Shown: positions 41,272 to 52,561, numbered from the stretch's first letter. The stretch: DNA of 64,000 bases from Adiantum capillus-veneris (GCA_014529385.2 CM043953.1:108692549-108756548), one strand, 5' to 3'. The notes: generated from the letters alone by a model not told the origin. Numbers and translations: made by a program.

Positions 41272-43974
41272 TTATAGCCCTTGCTTGTGCGTCTCCCAAT
41301 GAAACTTTTGGTTTTTCCTTAACAACTGATACAAAGGATCTGCTACATGTGCATAATATGGAATCCATATAACATAAAACACACATGCACCAAGAAATCT
41401 GCGAACTTCACTCACAGATATGCATACCTCCTTCATCTTTTGAATCAAATCAATTTTTGCTAGACAAGGTCGTCTCTCATTGGGGCCACACATGTGCCCA
41501 ACAATCAACACCTCCTTCACTCCAAACACAGACTTTTGTCGTGAGAGGTTAAGGTTCACCTCTTCCAGTTTGGATAGGATCTTGTCACAATCATCTATGT
41601 GTTGTGCCACAAAGTTACGGCACCCCTTGGAATCCAAAGCTTCATCTTTATTACTTTCTTCACATCCTTTGATAGGAACATCATCAAGAAAGGGCATAGT
41701 TACTTGGGGAATAAAGTCACGTAAGACCTTATTCATACCATTCATCATATGTGCAACCGAATTGGTTGCTCCCTGTGGTAAGGTACACATCCTCACCAAA
41801 CCCAAAGGTGTCCTCATGGTAGTCAGATCCCTGCTTTCCATTGCTAATTGGAACTGATCATACCCTGAGTACAAGTCTCCCATAGAATATATTGTCCTTC
41901 CTGCAAATGCTTCTGCAAACTCATCCACAATTGGCCCTGTACCCATATTCCTAATTGTGACTTTGTTGACCGGCTGCATATCTTGGATGAAGCGCAAAGC
42001 TCCATTCTTCTTTGGTACTGTGAACCACCTGTTTGAGTATGGAGCACATGAAGGCTTCAAAATACCCATCATGATCTTCTCATTTAGCAGCTCAATTAAC
42101 TTTGGTAAGTGAGCCTTTGGAACTGGTATTGGCCGTAGGTTCCAAGGTACATGAAAGATGGTAAAGATCACCATAGGAGCAACAATGGTAGGATCTACAC
42201 ATCCTATCTCATGTGGCTCAAATGCAAATGCTTTTCCATGTTTAGGGAGCATCTTTTTCGAGAGCATCTCTTCAAAACATTCCCTTTCGACCTGTGTCAA
42301 GGAGTCCTCATTCCTAATCTTCAATTGCTTTAGAGACTCCTTTGTAAACCTCTGTCCAATCCCTTTTGGATCTCTGAGGCTAGGTTGCAAAGAAGCCTGT
42401 TCTAGTTTTTCCTTGCAGTCTTTTGGCAAAGGAAGTGCCACTGGTTTTACCTTCTTTGCCACAGTCTTGTACTTGGTGTCCACCTTTACTTCATGTTTTT
42501 GCTTCCTATCCTCCTGTTCCGTTTGAAAAGCCTCAACCACATTGTACATTTCAAGTGAGCACACTTTCACTATCTCATTTTGGTCATGCGAAGGATAATC
42601 TACTATAGACTGCAGATCCTGTAATGTGTCCACAAAGGAAAACTCCTCAAACACACCTGTTATGTTTTCATTGTTTCCTAGCAGACCATGTTCTTTCCAC
42701 TCCTTTTGTAGACTATGTACATATTTGCGGGAACCTCGACTCAAGTTCTCACATTTTAGAAAAGAGACATATCCATATTCTGTTAGACCTGCAAAACCTG
42801 TACAGAAAACCTCCTTATGTGAGAACCTTTCCCTTTTTGTACCATCGTAATCCCGCTCTACAATGGTACTTGGACAAAACCCATTCTCTCGATGATCATA
42901 AAACTCTTTACTCAATCTGGGCAATGGGCGCTCTCGGAGACTGTCACGATTTCTTTCATGATTCACACAAACAGTGAGAAATTGAACAGCACCTTTTCCA
43001 TCTTTACTTCTTATCCTAGCATAAGCAGAACCATCATCCATTACCTTTGTTTCCATTCTAACCCCTACAATGTAAGGTTGTCCAAGGATGAGATCATAAG
43101 AAGATGTGTCCTGTACAAAGAAATTATGCTCTTCCTTTACATCTCCAATAGTCACTTTCACACTAGGACAAGTTGCATATAACTCACCTAATGAATTATT
43201 TGCTACCTTAACCATCCAGCCACGATCTGTGTCCATTGGTAATTTGCACTTGTTGAATAAGCTCTTTGACATTATGTTTATTTCTAAGCCATGGTCAATT
43301 AAGGCAACAAATGGCTCTTCAAGATCACCCACCTTGACCATTGTCTCTTTCGTGGCTCTTGCCCAATGATTCCTAGAAAAGTGACCTCTTGGAATGGCTT
43401 TGTACTCCTCATCTCCATTTGGAAACTGTACTTGCTTTGTTCTTCCAAAAGAATGGTAGCACCCTACGACATCCTCATCATGCTCTCTGCCTTCCACCTG
43501 TATTACCTGTGTCTTTAAGCTTTCTCCTTCAGATTGCGGGCGATTGGTGTCAACAAGAGTTTGCCTCTTCCTCTTGATGATATCAATGATCTCCTCGTGA
43601 AACTCGCGCTTGGTTATGCCAAGGACCTCCCCGAAGGTAAACTCTATTTTGCTATTCAAAATTCTTTCTTCTAGAACTTTTTTTAAGTCTGTAGCAGCCT
43701 CAATATCAGACTGTACCTTATAAGTTGGAGTTTTAAGCTTACCTTTTGATGACTCTTTTTTCCTCCCAGTTGTACTTTCTTCCATAGTCACTTCAAGTGG
43801 GGGTGCTTCCTGTGTTGAAGACGCTCGAGGAGGTATTGTATCGCTTCTTCTAGTAATTCTTTTTTTATGGTCCTTCGTCACCACTCTCTCGCCTGCGCTT
43901 TTCTTCCACAAAAACTTCGTTATTTTGACATTTTGCAATATAGGCATGCACTGACAAGGAGTCCACACGGTCAT
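41272..43974 (-). CDS. D protease-reverse transcriptase (open 900 codons)
   Basis: A protease-like segment at residues about 215-310 reads VALIDHGLEINIMSK and DLILGQPYI. RT spans about 620-870: FTVPKKNGALRFIQDMQPVN, GDLYSGYDQFQLAMESRD, LPQGATNSVAHMMNGMNKV and MPFLDDVPIKG, where FLDD (about 762-765) is the catalytic box. RRFLGACVFYVIWIPYYAHV follows. The frame begins inside the end of gag in the +1 frame, the arrangement for which Ty3 uses programmed frameshifting. The Met at 43974 need not be a real start. The lineage differs clearly from the chromoviruses A and E. Confidence 0.85.
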   Translation of the reverse strand: MTVWTPCQCMPILQNVKITKFLWKKSAGERVVTKDHKKRITRRSDTIPPRASSTQEAPPLEVTMEESTTGRKKESSKGKLKTPTYKVQSDIEAATDLKKVLEERILNSKIEFTFGEVLGITKREFHEEIIDIIKRKRQTLVDTNRPQSEGESLKTQVIQVEGREHDEDVVGCYHSFGRTKQVQFPNGDEEYKAIPRGHFSRNHWARATKETMVKVGDLEEPFVALIDHGLEINIMSKSLFNKCKLPMDTDRGWMVKVANNSLGELYATCPSVKVTIGDVKEEHNFFVQDTSSYDLILGQPYIVGVRMETKVMDDGSAYARIRSKDGKGAVQFLTVCVNHERNRDSLRERPLPRLSKEFYDHRENGFCPSTIVERDYDGTKRERFSHKEVFCTGFAGLTEYGYVSFLKCENLSRGSRKYVHSLQKEWKEHGLLGNNENITGVFEEFSFVDTLQDLQSIVDYPSHDQNEIVKVCSLEMYNVVEAFQTEQEDRKQKHEVKVDTKYKTVAKKVKPVALPLPKDCKEKLEQASLQPSLRDPKGIGQRFTKESLKQLKIRNEDSLTQVERECFEEMLSKKMLPKHGKAFAFEPHEIGCVDPTIVAPMVIFTIFHVPWNLRPIPVPKAHLPKLIELLNEKIMMGILKPSCAPYSNRWFTVPKKNGALRFIQDMQPVNKVTIRNMGTGPIVDEFAEAFAGRTIYSMGDLYSGYDQFQLAMESRDLTTMRTPLGLVRMCTLPQGATNSVAHMMNGMNKVLRDFIPQVTMPFLDDVPIKGCEESNKDEALDSKGCRNFVAQHIDDCDKILSKLEEVNLNLSRQKSVFGVKEVLIVGHMCGPNERRPCLAKIDLIQKMKEVCISVSEVRRFLGACVFYVIWIPYYAHVADPLYQLLRKNQKFHWETHKQGL

Positions 43975-45220
43975 TCCATCCTGTTTCTAGACGGATACAG
44001 TCACCTGCTTCATGTAGGACTTCTCTTGTAAGCTTCCCTTTCCTTGCTAGCTCCATAGCACTTGGCCACAGCTTACCATTTTCTTCAAAACTCCTCAATG
44101 GTTCAATCTTGACAGTATAAGTAGATCCCTCGGATACAGAGATGGCATGGGTAGTGGCCATATCCTCTACCAGACTCTGCATTCCTCCTTTCCCAAAGTT
44201 AGTCCTTAAGGGTAAACCTGTCTCCCTTAAGTGAATCTTCCCATCCTTGAAGAAGACAAGATCTTTTCTCAAAGCTTCACTGAAGCTGTCACATTCTCTC
44301 CTAGCATGCTCTGTGTTGTCACACCATATGCATCTATGAACAAAACCTTCTTTAGGTGGTTGTTTTTGCCTTGAAGATGGTGTCAATGGTTGCCCCTTCT
44401 CTTCAAGCTTTGTAAGTTTTACTTTTAAAACCCTCATACCTTTCACAAGCTCATCTACTACAGCGTCATCAACTTTTGGGAGTATAAAGAAAGAAGGCTT
44501 TACCATCTTTTCAGAAGCTACAGAGGTAGATGGTGCACTACCAACAACCATCTTATCCCATCTCCTTTGGCGTTTGGCAAGTAATGAAACAGCAGCTTCA
44601 ACTTCGTTCCAATCTATCTTCAGTCCTTGCTCAGCATCTTTGTCCTCAAGAAGTAGGTCCAATTGCTCCTCGAGCTCCTTTCTTGTTGCTTGTAGGAAGA
44701 GCTTTGTCTTTTCTGAGTCGAGTGTGGCCTTCTCTGTCCTTGTGAGTTGAGCATATCGCCGCTCAAACTCCCTGAGTATCTCTGTTGGAGAGAGCCCCTC
44801 CTTTGGCTTGGCTACCCACTCCAGTAAAGTTCTCTTTGTTACTCTCTCAGAGTCCTCCATAAAATACTCCTCCTTCATCGCTAGCTTGAACTCCTCCCAG
44901 TTTCTTCCATGCTCATTCCTGATTCCTCTCACATGCTCTCTAATCTCGGGAGTCACAACAAGATCAAAGCTTTGGAGCATCTCATCTTCTGGCACACGAT
45001 GCAACTCCATCTCCTTTATATAGCCACGAAGATACTTTGTCTCATCTTTCCCATTAAACTGATCCATTTTGTGCACCACTGCTTGAATAGCTTTGGTTGC
45101 TGATACTTCTCGTCTTTCTGTAGCATGCTCTCGTTGCATAAACAAGGCAAATGCTTGAAACATTTGCATTGTTGCAGGATCAAAAGGCATACCTTGCTGC
45201 TGCGGATGATGATCACCCAT
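43865..45220 (-). CDS. D gag (open 451 codons)
   Basis: The start MGDHHPQQQGM is followed by a helical capsid-like region (residues about 50-240: GKDETKYLRGYIKEMELHRV, NWEEFKLAMKEEYF, LREFERRYAQL) and a zinc knuckle CIWCDNTEHARREC at about 297-310. The C-terminal part overlaps the pol frame by 110 bases. It forms the particle that packages element RNA. The start lies 70 bases downstream of the LTR end, a normal leader length. Confidence 0.82.
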   Translation of the reverse strand: MGDHHPQQQGMPFDPATMQMFQAFALFMQREHATERREVSATKAIQAVVHKMDQFNGKDETKYLRGYIKEMELHRVPEDEMLQSFDLVVTPEIREHVRGIRNEHGRNWEEFKLAMKEEYFMEDSERVTKRTLLEWVAKPKEGLSPTEILREFERRYAQLTRTEKATLDSEKTKLFLQATRKELEEQLDLLLEDKDAEQGLKIDWNEVEAAVSLLAKRQRRWDKMVVGSAPSTSVASEKMVKPSFFILPKVDDAVVDELVKGMRVLKVKLTKLEEKGQPLTPSSRQKQPPKEGFVHRCIWCDNTEHARRECDSFSEALRKDLVFFKDGKIHLRETGLPLRTNFGKGGMQSLVEDMATTHAISVSEGSTYTVKIEPLRSFEENGKLWPSAMELARKGKLTREVLHEAGDCIRLETGWNDRVDSLSVHAYIAKCQNNEVFVEEKRRRESGDEGP

Positions 45221-45742
45221 GGTTGAAGTAGCTTGCTGATCCCCACTAACTCACCCTGACAAACTTTGCGTCAGGTTCACCAAAAGTGCGTCAAAGAGTT
45301 GGCGGTCTTGCCAGGAAGGCGCCGGCCCTCTAGCTGTGAGGGTTTGTGGGGAGACTGTAAAGCTTTTCACTTAAGCAAGCTTAGTGTTTGTAGCAAATAC
45401 ATTGTGTGTAGCCATTGGAATCTTACACACAGACACACACATACGCACACGTGAAACCCTCAAAACAAAACAAAGATGAAAACATCAAAGCTTTGATCGT
45501 ATCTAATCAAAGGTAAGATGAAAGGGTTCACTGATGCATTTATAACAGCAAGTCGTTGTGCTCCAAATAGACTGCGAATGGTTCTTTGAAACTGTAACTT
45601 AGTGCTTACAGAGATGTAGATATTCTGCCTAGCGATAGGAGTGAGCCGTGTGTACAAGTCTTCTTGGTTCATAGTAATCTTAAGAAAGCGAGACTCAACC
45701 CCTAGAGAAGAATAAATATGTGCACATCGAAAGAATTAGAGT

Positions 45743-47258
45743 AGTCTGGAGCAGGAGACTGGAGGACCGATTCGCTGTGAGTTTGCTTCGTTCTTGGGAG
45801 CTATTGCGGCGTGGCCTAGAGCAGCGGCAGCCGACGTGCACGGAGGAGCGCCTACGGCAGCCCCTCGTCTGGAACCCCATGGTTAGCACTCAGAGAGGCC
45901 ACTTGGTTGGGAGTAGGCCTCATGTTTCTTGGGGTCCCATGGCAGCAGGTCCAGCGCGCTCTCTAGGTGACTGGCTAGAGTTCACAGGTTTGTCAGAGGA
46001 GGTGCAGGTTGTCCAGCTACAGGGCATGAGAGGGGTTCAGAGCATGTGTCAGGACATCTCAGAGTCAGTACCAGCTGATTGGCTCACGCCTCTCGAGCCA
46101 GTAGCACCCCGGTGGATGGGAGCCTTCACACAACTGGAGGTTCTCATTTCAGTCAAGGCTTGCTCAGAGACTGTCCCAGCCCTGTTCTTCGAGCTTCAGG
46201 GTGGGGGACGATTACAGAGAGTTGCAGTAGAGGCCCCGCAGGTAGCAGAGTGTTGTTTCCAGAGGATCCGAGTTGTGGGCATCTGTGGGAGGACTTGCGT
46301 CATAGACCCTGACCCAGCAGCTCTTGAGACAGGACACTGGAGGCTATGGGCTTGGGAGTGCTGTCCACTGGCACGAGTACAGTGGGATCCTGGTGAGTGG
46401 CTATGGAGGGAGCCATTCTCTTCTGCAGACCGCCCAGGAGTCCCTTTCTTTCAGTACACTGTTCGGCTTGGACGTCATATACTTGCAGCACAGAGTGAGG
46501 CCCGCCCCGCTGCAGCACGTCATTGGCAGGAGGAGGGTCTCACAGTTGAGTTCTTGGCAGCTTTTTGGCAGAGGCTGTGGGACTCCAGACAGCCGAGGCG
46601 CGTCACCTTGTTCCAATGGTTGGTTGCACACAGAGCCACAGCAGTAGGGAGCTGGCTTGTACATAGTGGTCTCTCGGCCGCATGTACAGCCTGTGACCAG
46701 TTGGTGGAGAGTCAGCGACACTGTCTTTGGGACTGCCCCTCGGCCCAGCAGGTGTGGCTACGAGTTCTTCGGCTGATGCCTGCCCTCTCCACGGCTCGAC
46801 AGTACACTTGGGGGGCGGCGGCTTGGTCCACCCTCACGGGCCCGGCACTTCAGTTTGAGCTATCTTCCACCAGCAGGATGATAGTGATACAGGGGGGTCG
46901 ACCTACACTCCAGCCTGCTACAGACCTTACTCCACAGGAGTGGAGCAGTGAGAGAGCGGAGTGTTGGGAGCTCATCAGCGGCCTAGCTCTCTGGTTCATC
47001 TGGCGGGCCCGTTGTTTCCGCATCTTTGAGGCTCGCCCTGTACCACCAGCGGAGACTGTTCGTGACTTTTGGCTAGAGCTGATCCACACTCTCAAAGGAG
47101 AGCTTGAGGGACTACAGGGCAGCTCCGGCCGCATGCGGGAGCGCCGCGAGGCTTTCCTTCGTCTCTGGCGCCCTGGGCCGTTTTACTCCATGGTCCAAGG
47201 GGTGCTCAGATGGCACTATTGTCCACCTGTGTGGCTTTTCCCTCCTCCCATCTCTTGA
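45743..47258 (+). CDS. LINE ORF2 C-terminal part with RVT zinc finger
   Basis: The frame is open for about 505 codons from the 5' junction; the ATG at 45720 lies in LTR sequence and is chance. Around residues 280-350 it reads FWQRLWDSRQPRRVTLFQWL and then CTACDQLVESQRHCLWDC, the zinc-binding domain that follows RT in plant L1 elements (Cys-x2-Cys, His, Cys). The final part (ALWFIWRARCFRIFE ... FWLELIHTLKGELE) matches the usual tail. RT itself is missing by 5' truncation. The long intact frame suggests recent insertion. Confidence 0.85.
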
Positions 47259-47408
47259 TTTAGCCCCATTGTATATATGCTGTTTAATTTTTTTTATTGG
47301 GAGAGTCTCCCCATCATGTGTGTTGTACCCCTCTCTTGCAGAGGTGGATGTAGCCCTATGGGCAGCTTTCATTAACTAATAGAAGGATCTTTTTCTCGGA
47401 AAAAAAAA
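45743..47408 (+). mobile_element. 5'-truncated L1-like LINE with poly(A)
   Basis: The plus-strand fragment begins where similarity to the D LTR ends and finishes in a short poly(A) (47400-47408) after a 150-bp 3' UTR. It carries the C-terminal third of ORF2. It is GC-rich and unrelated to the GA-associated LINEs at 10-25 kb. Sequence to its right belongs to element C and to its left to D, so no target duplication can be matched. Confidence 0.85.
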
Positions 47409-48683
47409 CACTTGCTTCTTTGGGCCGCGCCGAAAGCGACACAAAGTCTTCTGTGGCTCCTTCCTTGCTTCAACTTCGTCTAGAGACCTGCTTCTTTCGT
47501 CTTCAAGAATCTCCATGGCTGAAAATTCATGAAACCATTGCCAACACAAAATCATGAACATACCCATTCCATGTAAAGTGAAGAGAAAAAATCTTGTCTT
47601 CGCCAAAGACTGTGTATGCAATGTAGATGAACATAGAGACGGAGTGACAAACCGTTCATCAAACACATGCAAACAATGAGATCGAATCTTCCTCTTATGA
47701 TCTAGAGCAATCAACTGTGGCAAAACACAATGGGAATGCCCATGCTTGGTACTCATACTTTCATGTGCTCTGTCTACAATTGTGTCATGCCAAGGAAGAG
47801 ACAAGGAATGTGACTTCCTTGAATGCATACTTTTCAGCTTTTCATGAAAAATCCGCATACATTCGTGCTCATCCATGAGAGAAACGTGCTCAACATACGA
47901 TATGTCATGCCTAGGAAAAGGGATCACATAACGATGCTGAGTAAAATACAGGAAACAATCACGAATGAAACATTCAAACAATGCGTGCGTATCAATCATG
48001 CGAACACATAATACTTCCTGTGAGGGTTCTTTGGACCTAGGCTCGAGAGCCGAGATCGATCCTTCATGATTGATCGAATCTGCAACGAGGTTAGCTTCGC
48101 TAGAAAAAGCATCAACTAACACATCATCCATGTGAACAATCACATCTTCTTCATGCAACTCATCATGCTTGTGAGAGATCACATCTTGATCATGCAAATC
48201 ATCATGCTTGTCTTTGTCATCCAAATCATCATCATGCTTCGCACAATCATGCAAATCCTGCGTGTCATGTTTTGGAGAAAAAGAGACTGAGATGGTCTCC
48301 TTTTCCCGAATCTCTTGCATCTGTGCCTGAACTTGAGAATAGAGTCGCCATAACTCTTTGTTTTGGCGGTCGCTCTGTTCTCGTATTGCTTTGGCTTCCA
48401 AGTCGTACTTACGCTCTATGGCTGCCATTCCTTCTTTGTAGTCACGATCTATGGCTGCCCTTTGTTCTTCGTAGGCTTTTCTTTCTGCTTCTCTTGCTTC
48501 GCGTTCTAACTTTCTTTCCATCATCCTCTTGTCGAAAGCCTCCATAGGAGTTAGTGCAATCCTTGTCGTAGATGGTGAAGGGGGGGGGTCGGAAAAACCT
48601 CCTAGTGGGGAAAATTCTTCTTCGCCTCTCTCATGCTCATCACCTCTAAGCGAAGTATCCATTCCGCTTCGAGTGATGACCAT
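47409..48683 (-). pseudogene. C ORF: gag-like coiled-coil start joined to the unknown B-family domain
   Basis: The open frame begins MVITRSGMDTSLRGDEHERG, continues with a charged coiled coil (MMERKLEREAREAERKAYEE) and passes directly into the Asp/His-rich and aORF blocks (DVLVDAFSSEANLVADSINH; MIDTHALFECFIRDCFLYFT; TLHGMGMFMILCWQWFHEFS), ending CRFRRGPKKQ at the LINE junction. The order differs from B, where gag core, knuckle and protease lie between. Function unknown. Confidence 0.6.
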
Positions 48684-49129
48684 TCTGCAATCGTGGGTTC
48701 TTGTCGGTTCTTAACTTCACGAGGAACTTGGATTCTTGCGGGTCTTGAGTTCTTGAGGTTCTTGAGGTTTTCTTTCGCTTGCAAACCGCGTTTGAGAAGG
48801 ATCTTCTCTTCACCCGAGTTCTACTCTTCTCCGCAGGCGCACCCCTTGGCGGCCTTGCGCTCACACCAAGGTTGCTTTTTCCCACCTCACGTCGATCGGC
48901 CGGCCGCTAAGTGCATGGTCCGCTCTCAATGAGTGAAAACAGACACAAGGGAAGGCTGGACAAGCCCTTCTTTCTCCGGATTCCTCTCACTCTTCAACAA
49001 AACACGATTAGGAATCGACACGCCCAAGCGAACTTGGGTTCGTGCGACCTCAATAAGCAAAAAAAAATATGTGGTTCTTGTGGTTCTTTCCTTGAGTGAT
49101 ACAGAACACTGCCAAAGCTCTGATACCTA

Positions 49130-50315
49130 TGTTAGGTGCAACCGAATGATTGTTTGCGCTTTGCTCAAGATGAGTGCTCCGAACTGTGCTCAAGGTTCCT
49201 TATCGTTCTTATGGAAGGGAGAGCCTTCCGCTCTTGATGGGAAGTGCTATGATCACGAACAAAGTGAATGGACAATGTGCGTGCAAGTCTATGAGACTGA
49301 GAAAGAGAGAGAGAAAAGAGATACGACACCAGAGACGTTGTAAAACCCTCCTCCCAACGCCCCACTCTCATCGGCGAGACTGGTCTACTTTTGATTGCAC
49401 AAAGTGGTACAATGCGTATGCAATGGACTGATGCAACTTGGACTATGCCGATGACGACGACGGTGATGGCGACGACAACTTTAGGGGTGAAATCTGTGGT
49501 CTTCTAACTGCTGAAAATCTGCAAATCTTTGGGCTGTTTTGGGTGCTGAAAATGACTGTTTTGGCTGCGTTTTTATGGCTGAAAATGGGGGTTCTTCTAC
49601 AACCAACTAGGGATGAACTGTCTGCTGCTAAGGCTTGCTGAAAACGCAGTGTATCTGCTGCAGTTTGGGTTGAAAACCAAAAACGCTTGCTGACTTGTGT
49701 CCTTAGCAAAAACGCTAGGCTTGATGCATCCAAAAACGCTAATGGGCTGAACTGGAAACACTAGCAAACCTGATGCTTCTGCTGGCGATTGGGTGGATCT
49801 GCAACCGCTAGGGGACTGGGAGATGAAGGCGATCATGCAAGGGATGAAAATGCCAAGGCTGAAGTGCGGCGAGGATGGGGATCCAAAAACGTCAAGGGTT
49901 CTTGCGGGGTTCTGCTGAGAAGGTGCCTGTTGAACGGGGAGCTCCTGCTGCCTCTCCTGCCAGAAAGTGCTAACTTGGGTTTGCTTAGATATTAACTTAG
50001 CAAAATTGCCCTACCTACTTTTGTTGGAAAGTCACTTAAAAATAATAAGTGAAAAATACCAAAAATAGGGAAAATAGGTTAAATGCACAGGAAAATTCCC
50101 CTAACTGATTCTAATGGATTCTGATGGAACTGATGATTATGCTGTGTGCAACGAGAGAATATGCATCTAAACTAAGTGACTAGGCATGCACGGTCTACGA
50201 ATAGACTCACAAAAGTGCCAGATCACTTCTAATCTAGACTGACTTGACTGATTGAACCCTAATCGTGCTGTAGCTTGTCCACGGACACATAGGGTTGGCT
50301 GTGTCACGTGAGACA
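49130..50315 (-). repeat. C 5' LTR (B family)
   Basis: It is collinear with the B LTRs: a gtgcaacc start, a cgatgacgacgacggtgatg block, the short-period aaaaacgctag/gctgaaaat repeats and the tagggttggctgtg end. Confidence 0.85.
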
Positions 50316-50721
50316 TACATCATGGATGACATCAAACAAACTCATAACCACTTTTCTAAGGGATTTTTCTAGGTCCATAATCACTCGTGCACCTACTATG
50401 TGTAGAATGACACCTCATGGGGTATACTATGACTAAGGCCACTTATGGCCATGCTATATATGTCATATGCCACCTAGGATGCCTAGTAGATAGGAGGTAT
50501 GTTTAATAGGCTCATTTCATCATGGCTCCAAGAAGAGGTTCACAAAGAAGCCCGGGATCGAAGCCCATTCCCAACAAGAATGACACATCAGACTTCGACT
50601 TGCTTTTTGCATGCTAAACGGAAAATGCATATACTTATGCACACTTAAGGTATACACATAAAATCCATAATATTGTAGGGCTTAGCTTCCGTTCCCACCA
50701 TGCACGTGCCATGGCACGACA

Positions 50722-51054
50722 TCACCTCCGCTCCTCTTCATTCTTCGAATAGACTATCATGTCATCAAAGAATGTGCCAACAAAATTTTGATGCGAGTGG
50801 AAAATCCGATCCATCATCCTATTGAATATAGCAAGAGCATTTGTAAGACCAAATGGCATCACCAAAAACTCACAGAGAATAAATGTCGTCCTAAACGCAG
50901 TCTTGTGCACATCCTCTGGTCTTATACGAATCTGATGGTACTCACTCTTAAGGTCTATCCTGTTGAAAATTGCACCACCCTCTAAACGGTAAAAATATCA
51001 TCAATCCTTGAATTAAGAAAACTTGTTCTTGATGGTATTCTTATTCAACGCAAG
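50722..51054 (-). pseudogene. A RT block between elements D and E
   Basis: It carries IFNRIDLKSEYHQIRI-type sequence, EFLVMPFGLTNALAIFNRMM and FFDDMIVYSKNEEER, RT motifs including the catalytic FxDD. It is bounded by the left end of E (51055-51059 duplication) and the right end of D. Confidence 0.85.
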
Positions 51055-51059
51055 GTAGT

Positions 51060-52561
51060 TGTAACAATGTCAGACTTTGTAAATAATTAATTTATTTACG
51101 AGAAAATAATTATCTAATTACCTGTGTGCACATCATAAAAGACCTAGCAATTCTAGGGCCTCATGTGCGCCCAGAGCACCTCAGGGAGACCCGAGCAGAA
51201 AATACCCTGAAGCCCTAGTGATTGGGAAATCAGGTCTTCAATAAAGGGGTAGATAGTAGCCCCATATTTCAGGCTCAGAAAATTACGCGTCAGTGCAAGC
51301 ACAGGAATGAGATGGGTCCCTTAGAACAGTAACCCTAAGGCCTAGTAACCCTAAGGCCTGAATTATTTTTACGGCCTTAGGATAAGTCAATTAAAATATT
51401 TTAAATGGTTTATGCTGGACCAAATGGCCGGACAAGTGCGAACAAGTAATGCCAGAGCAGTGTCGGTACGGCATTGTGCTGGGGAGCGGCTAACATTTTA
51501 CTAGTAGCATCTGTGTGTGCAATTGTGAGTTAATTTACACATTTTATTAATAGCTTAGGGACTTTTAAAATGTTAAAGTTAAATGGTTTTTAAGTTTTTA
51601 AGTAAGTGCGCCACTTGGCACACTTACCAATGCAAAGTGACTCTCTCACTCACTCTCACTCTCACCCTCTCTCATTCTCTAGCGCCCCCTCTTCCAGCTG
51701 GCTATTTAGGAGCACCCCCTCCCCCTCTTCAAAGGTTGGCAGTGCACCTACGCCCCCAAAAGTGAGCTTGCTCTACGAATTGGAGCTCTCTATTGAAGCT
51801 AGAGAATCAACCCTTGTGGTGTATGTGGAGTCTTGGAGCTCCCATCACCTAGAACAAGGTTTCTCTTGATCATAGGCTGCTGTGGGGGAAGATTCATCAC
51901 GAAAAAGTAGAAGGAAACTCTCTTTCTTTCACGCCTAGCTACTGCAAATTCTCTGTTTTCACCACCCTAATCACCTCTACTAGGGTGAATTTCAGCAAAG
52001 CACTCATAGAATCTAGTTCTTCTCTACCTACACTACGCGTAAACAAAGTTTGGTGCGATTTCATCGCGGAAAAGGTCTCTATTTCGGCATTGGAACGTGC
52101 TCAGGTAACATTTTCAGGTTATGTGCAGAAAATTACAGCAAGCATGTGTGCGTGCATTTTGCATGTTTCTCCCTTGTTTTTATTGCAAGAATGATTATGC
52201 ATAAAGGGGCATAGTTAGCAGAAGGCAGACTCTCATTTATGAGAGCTTCCATGGAGTTTTGTGGAAGATAGATTCTCGTTTACAAGAGCTTCCCAAAATC
52301 TCGCAGCAGAGGGAAAATCCCCTCAGTATTCAAAGAGTAGTTCTCTCACTGCCTCAGTCAAAAGCAGAAAAGAAAGAATAGAGGACTGGCTTTTGTCCCG
52401 TTTCTGTGCTTGTAAACATTCTCCGTAGTAATAAAGATATTCTCTTTATGGGGGCCATCTTCTAGTCCCCAATGAAGTGTCAAGCTTTCTCTCTCTCTCC
52501 AATTATCTTGAGTATTTAAAATACAATTAAAAGTTAGTTACGCTTCCATATTTTTGTGACA
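51060..52561 (+). repeat. E 5' LTR
   Basis: It starts TGTAACAATGTCAG and ends TTTTTGTGACA, 1502 bp, without insertions. It contains a leader region with an ORF-like stretch that is also present in the right LTR (near 60979). The sequence just after it (gcggtagagc) is a degenerate initiator-Met type primer site. Confidence 0.88.

Larger units (their letters stand above)
47409..50315 (-). mobile_element. Element C: B-family relative with one LTR, cut by the LINE
   Basis: Its 5' LTR is 49130-50315 (TGTTAGGTGCAACC to GTGAGACA in plus orientation), with a primer site of initiator-Met type next to it (gctctgataccta, about 49117-49129). The interior resembles B (aORF blocks, gag-like N-terminal coiled coil). 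The downstream half and 3' LTR are missing where the LINE abuts. It is broken. Confidence 0.82.
37504..50721 (-). mobile_element. Element D: Ty3-like element, non-chromodomain, with long open gag and pol
   Basis: The left LTR (37504-39291) and an interrupted right LTR (45289-50721) bracket a 6.0-kb interior with gag, protease-RT, RNase H and integrase on the minus strand, in gypsy order. A polypurine run (agagggggtgga) precedes the downstream LTR start TGTCGTGC. The sequence just after the upstream LTR (TGGTGAACCTGACGC) may be a primer site for a tRNA other than initiator Met. No clear target duplication is seen. Gag and most of pol are open, so it looks comparatively young, with about four breaks plus the LTR insertions. 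Confidence 0.82.
45289..50721 (-). repeat. D 5' LTR, interrupted by a LINE and element C
   Basis: The ends 45289-45742 and 50316-50721 match the two ends of the left LTR. Between them lie an L1-like LINE and a B-relative. The two LTR parts do not meet cleanly once the inserts are taken out, so the insertions came with local rearrangement. Confidence 0.8.

Noticed and set aside
41480-43577. Plus-strand ORFs of 60-125 codons opposite D pol
   Set aside because: They are antisense shadows of the open gag/pol frames of element D.
45720-47258. 512-codon ORF as a host gene
   Set aside because: Its first codons come from the D LTR and the rest is the C-terminal part of a LINE ORF2 with the RVT zinc finger, followed by a poly(A).
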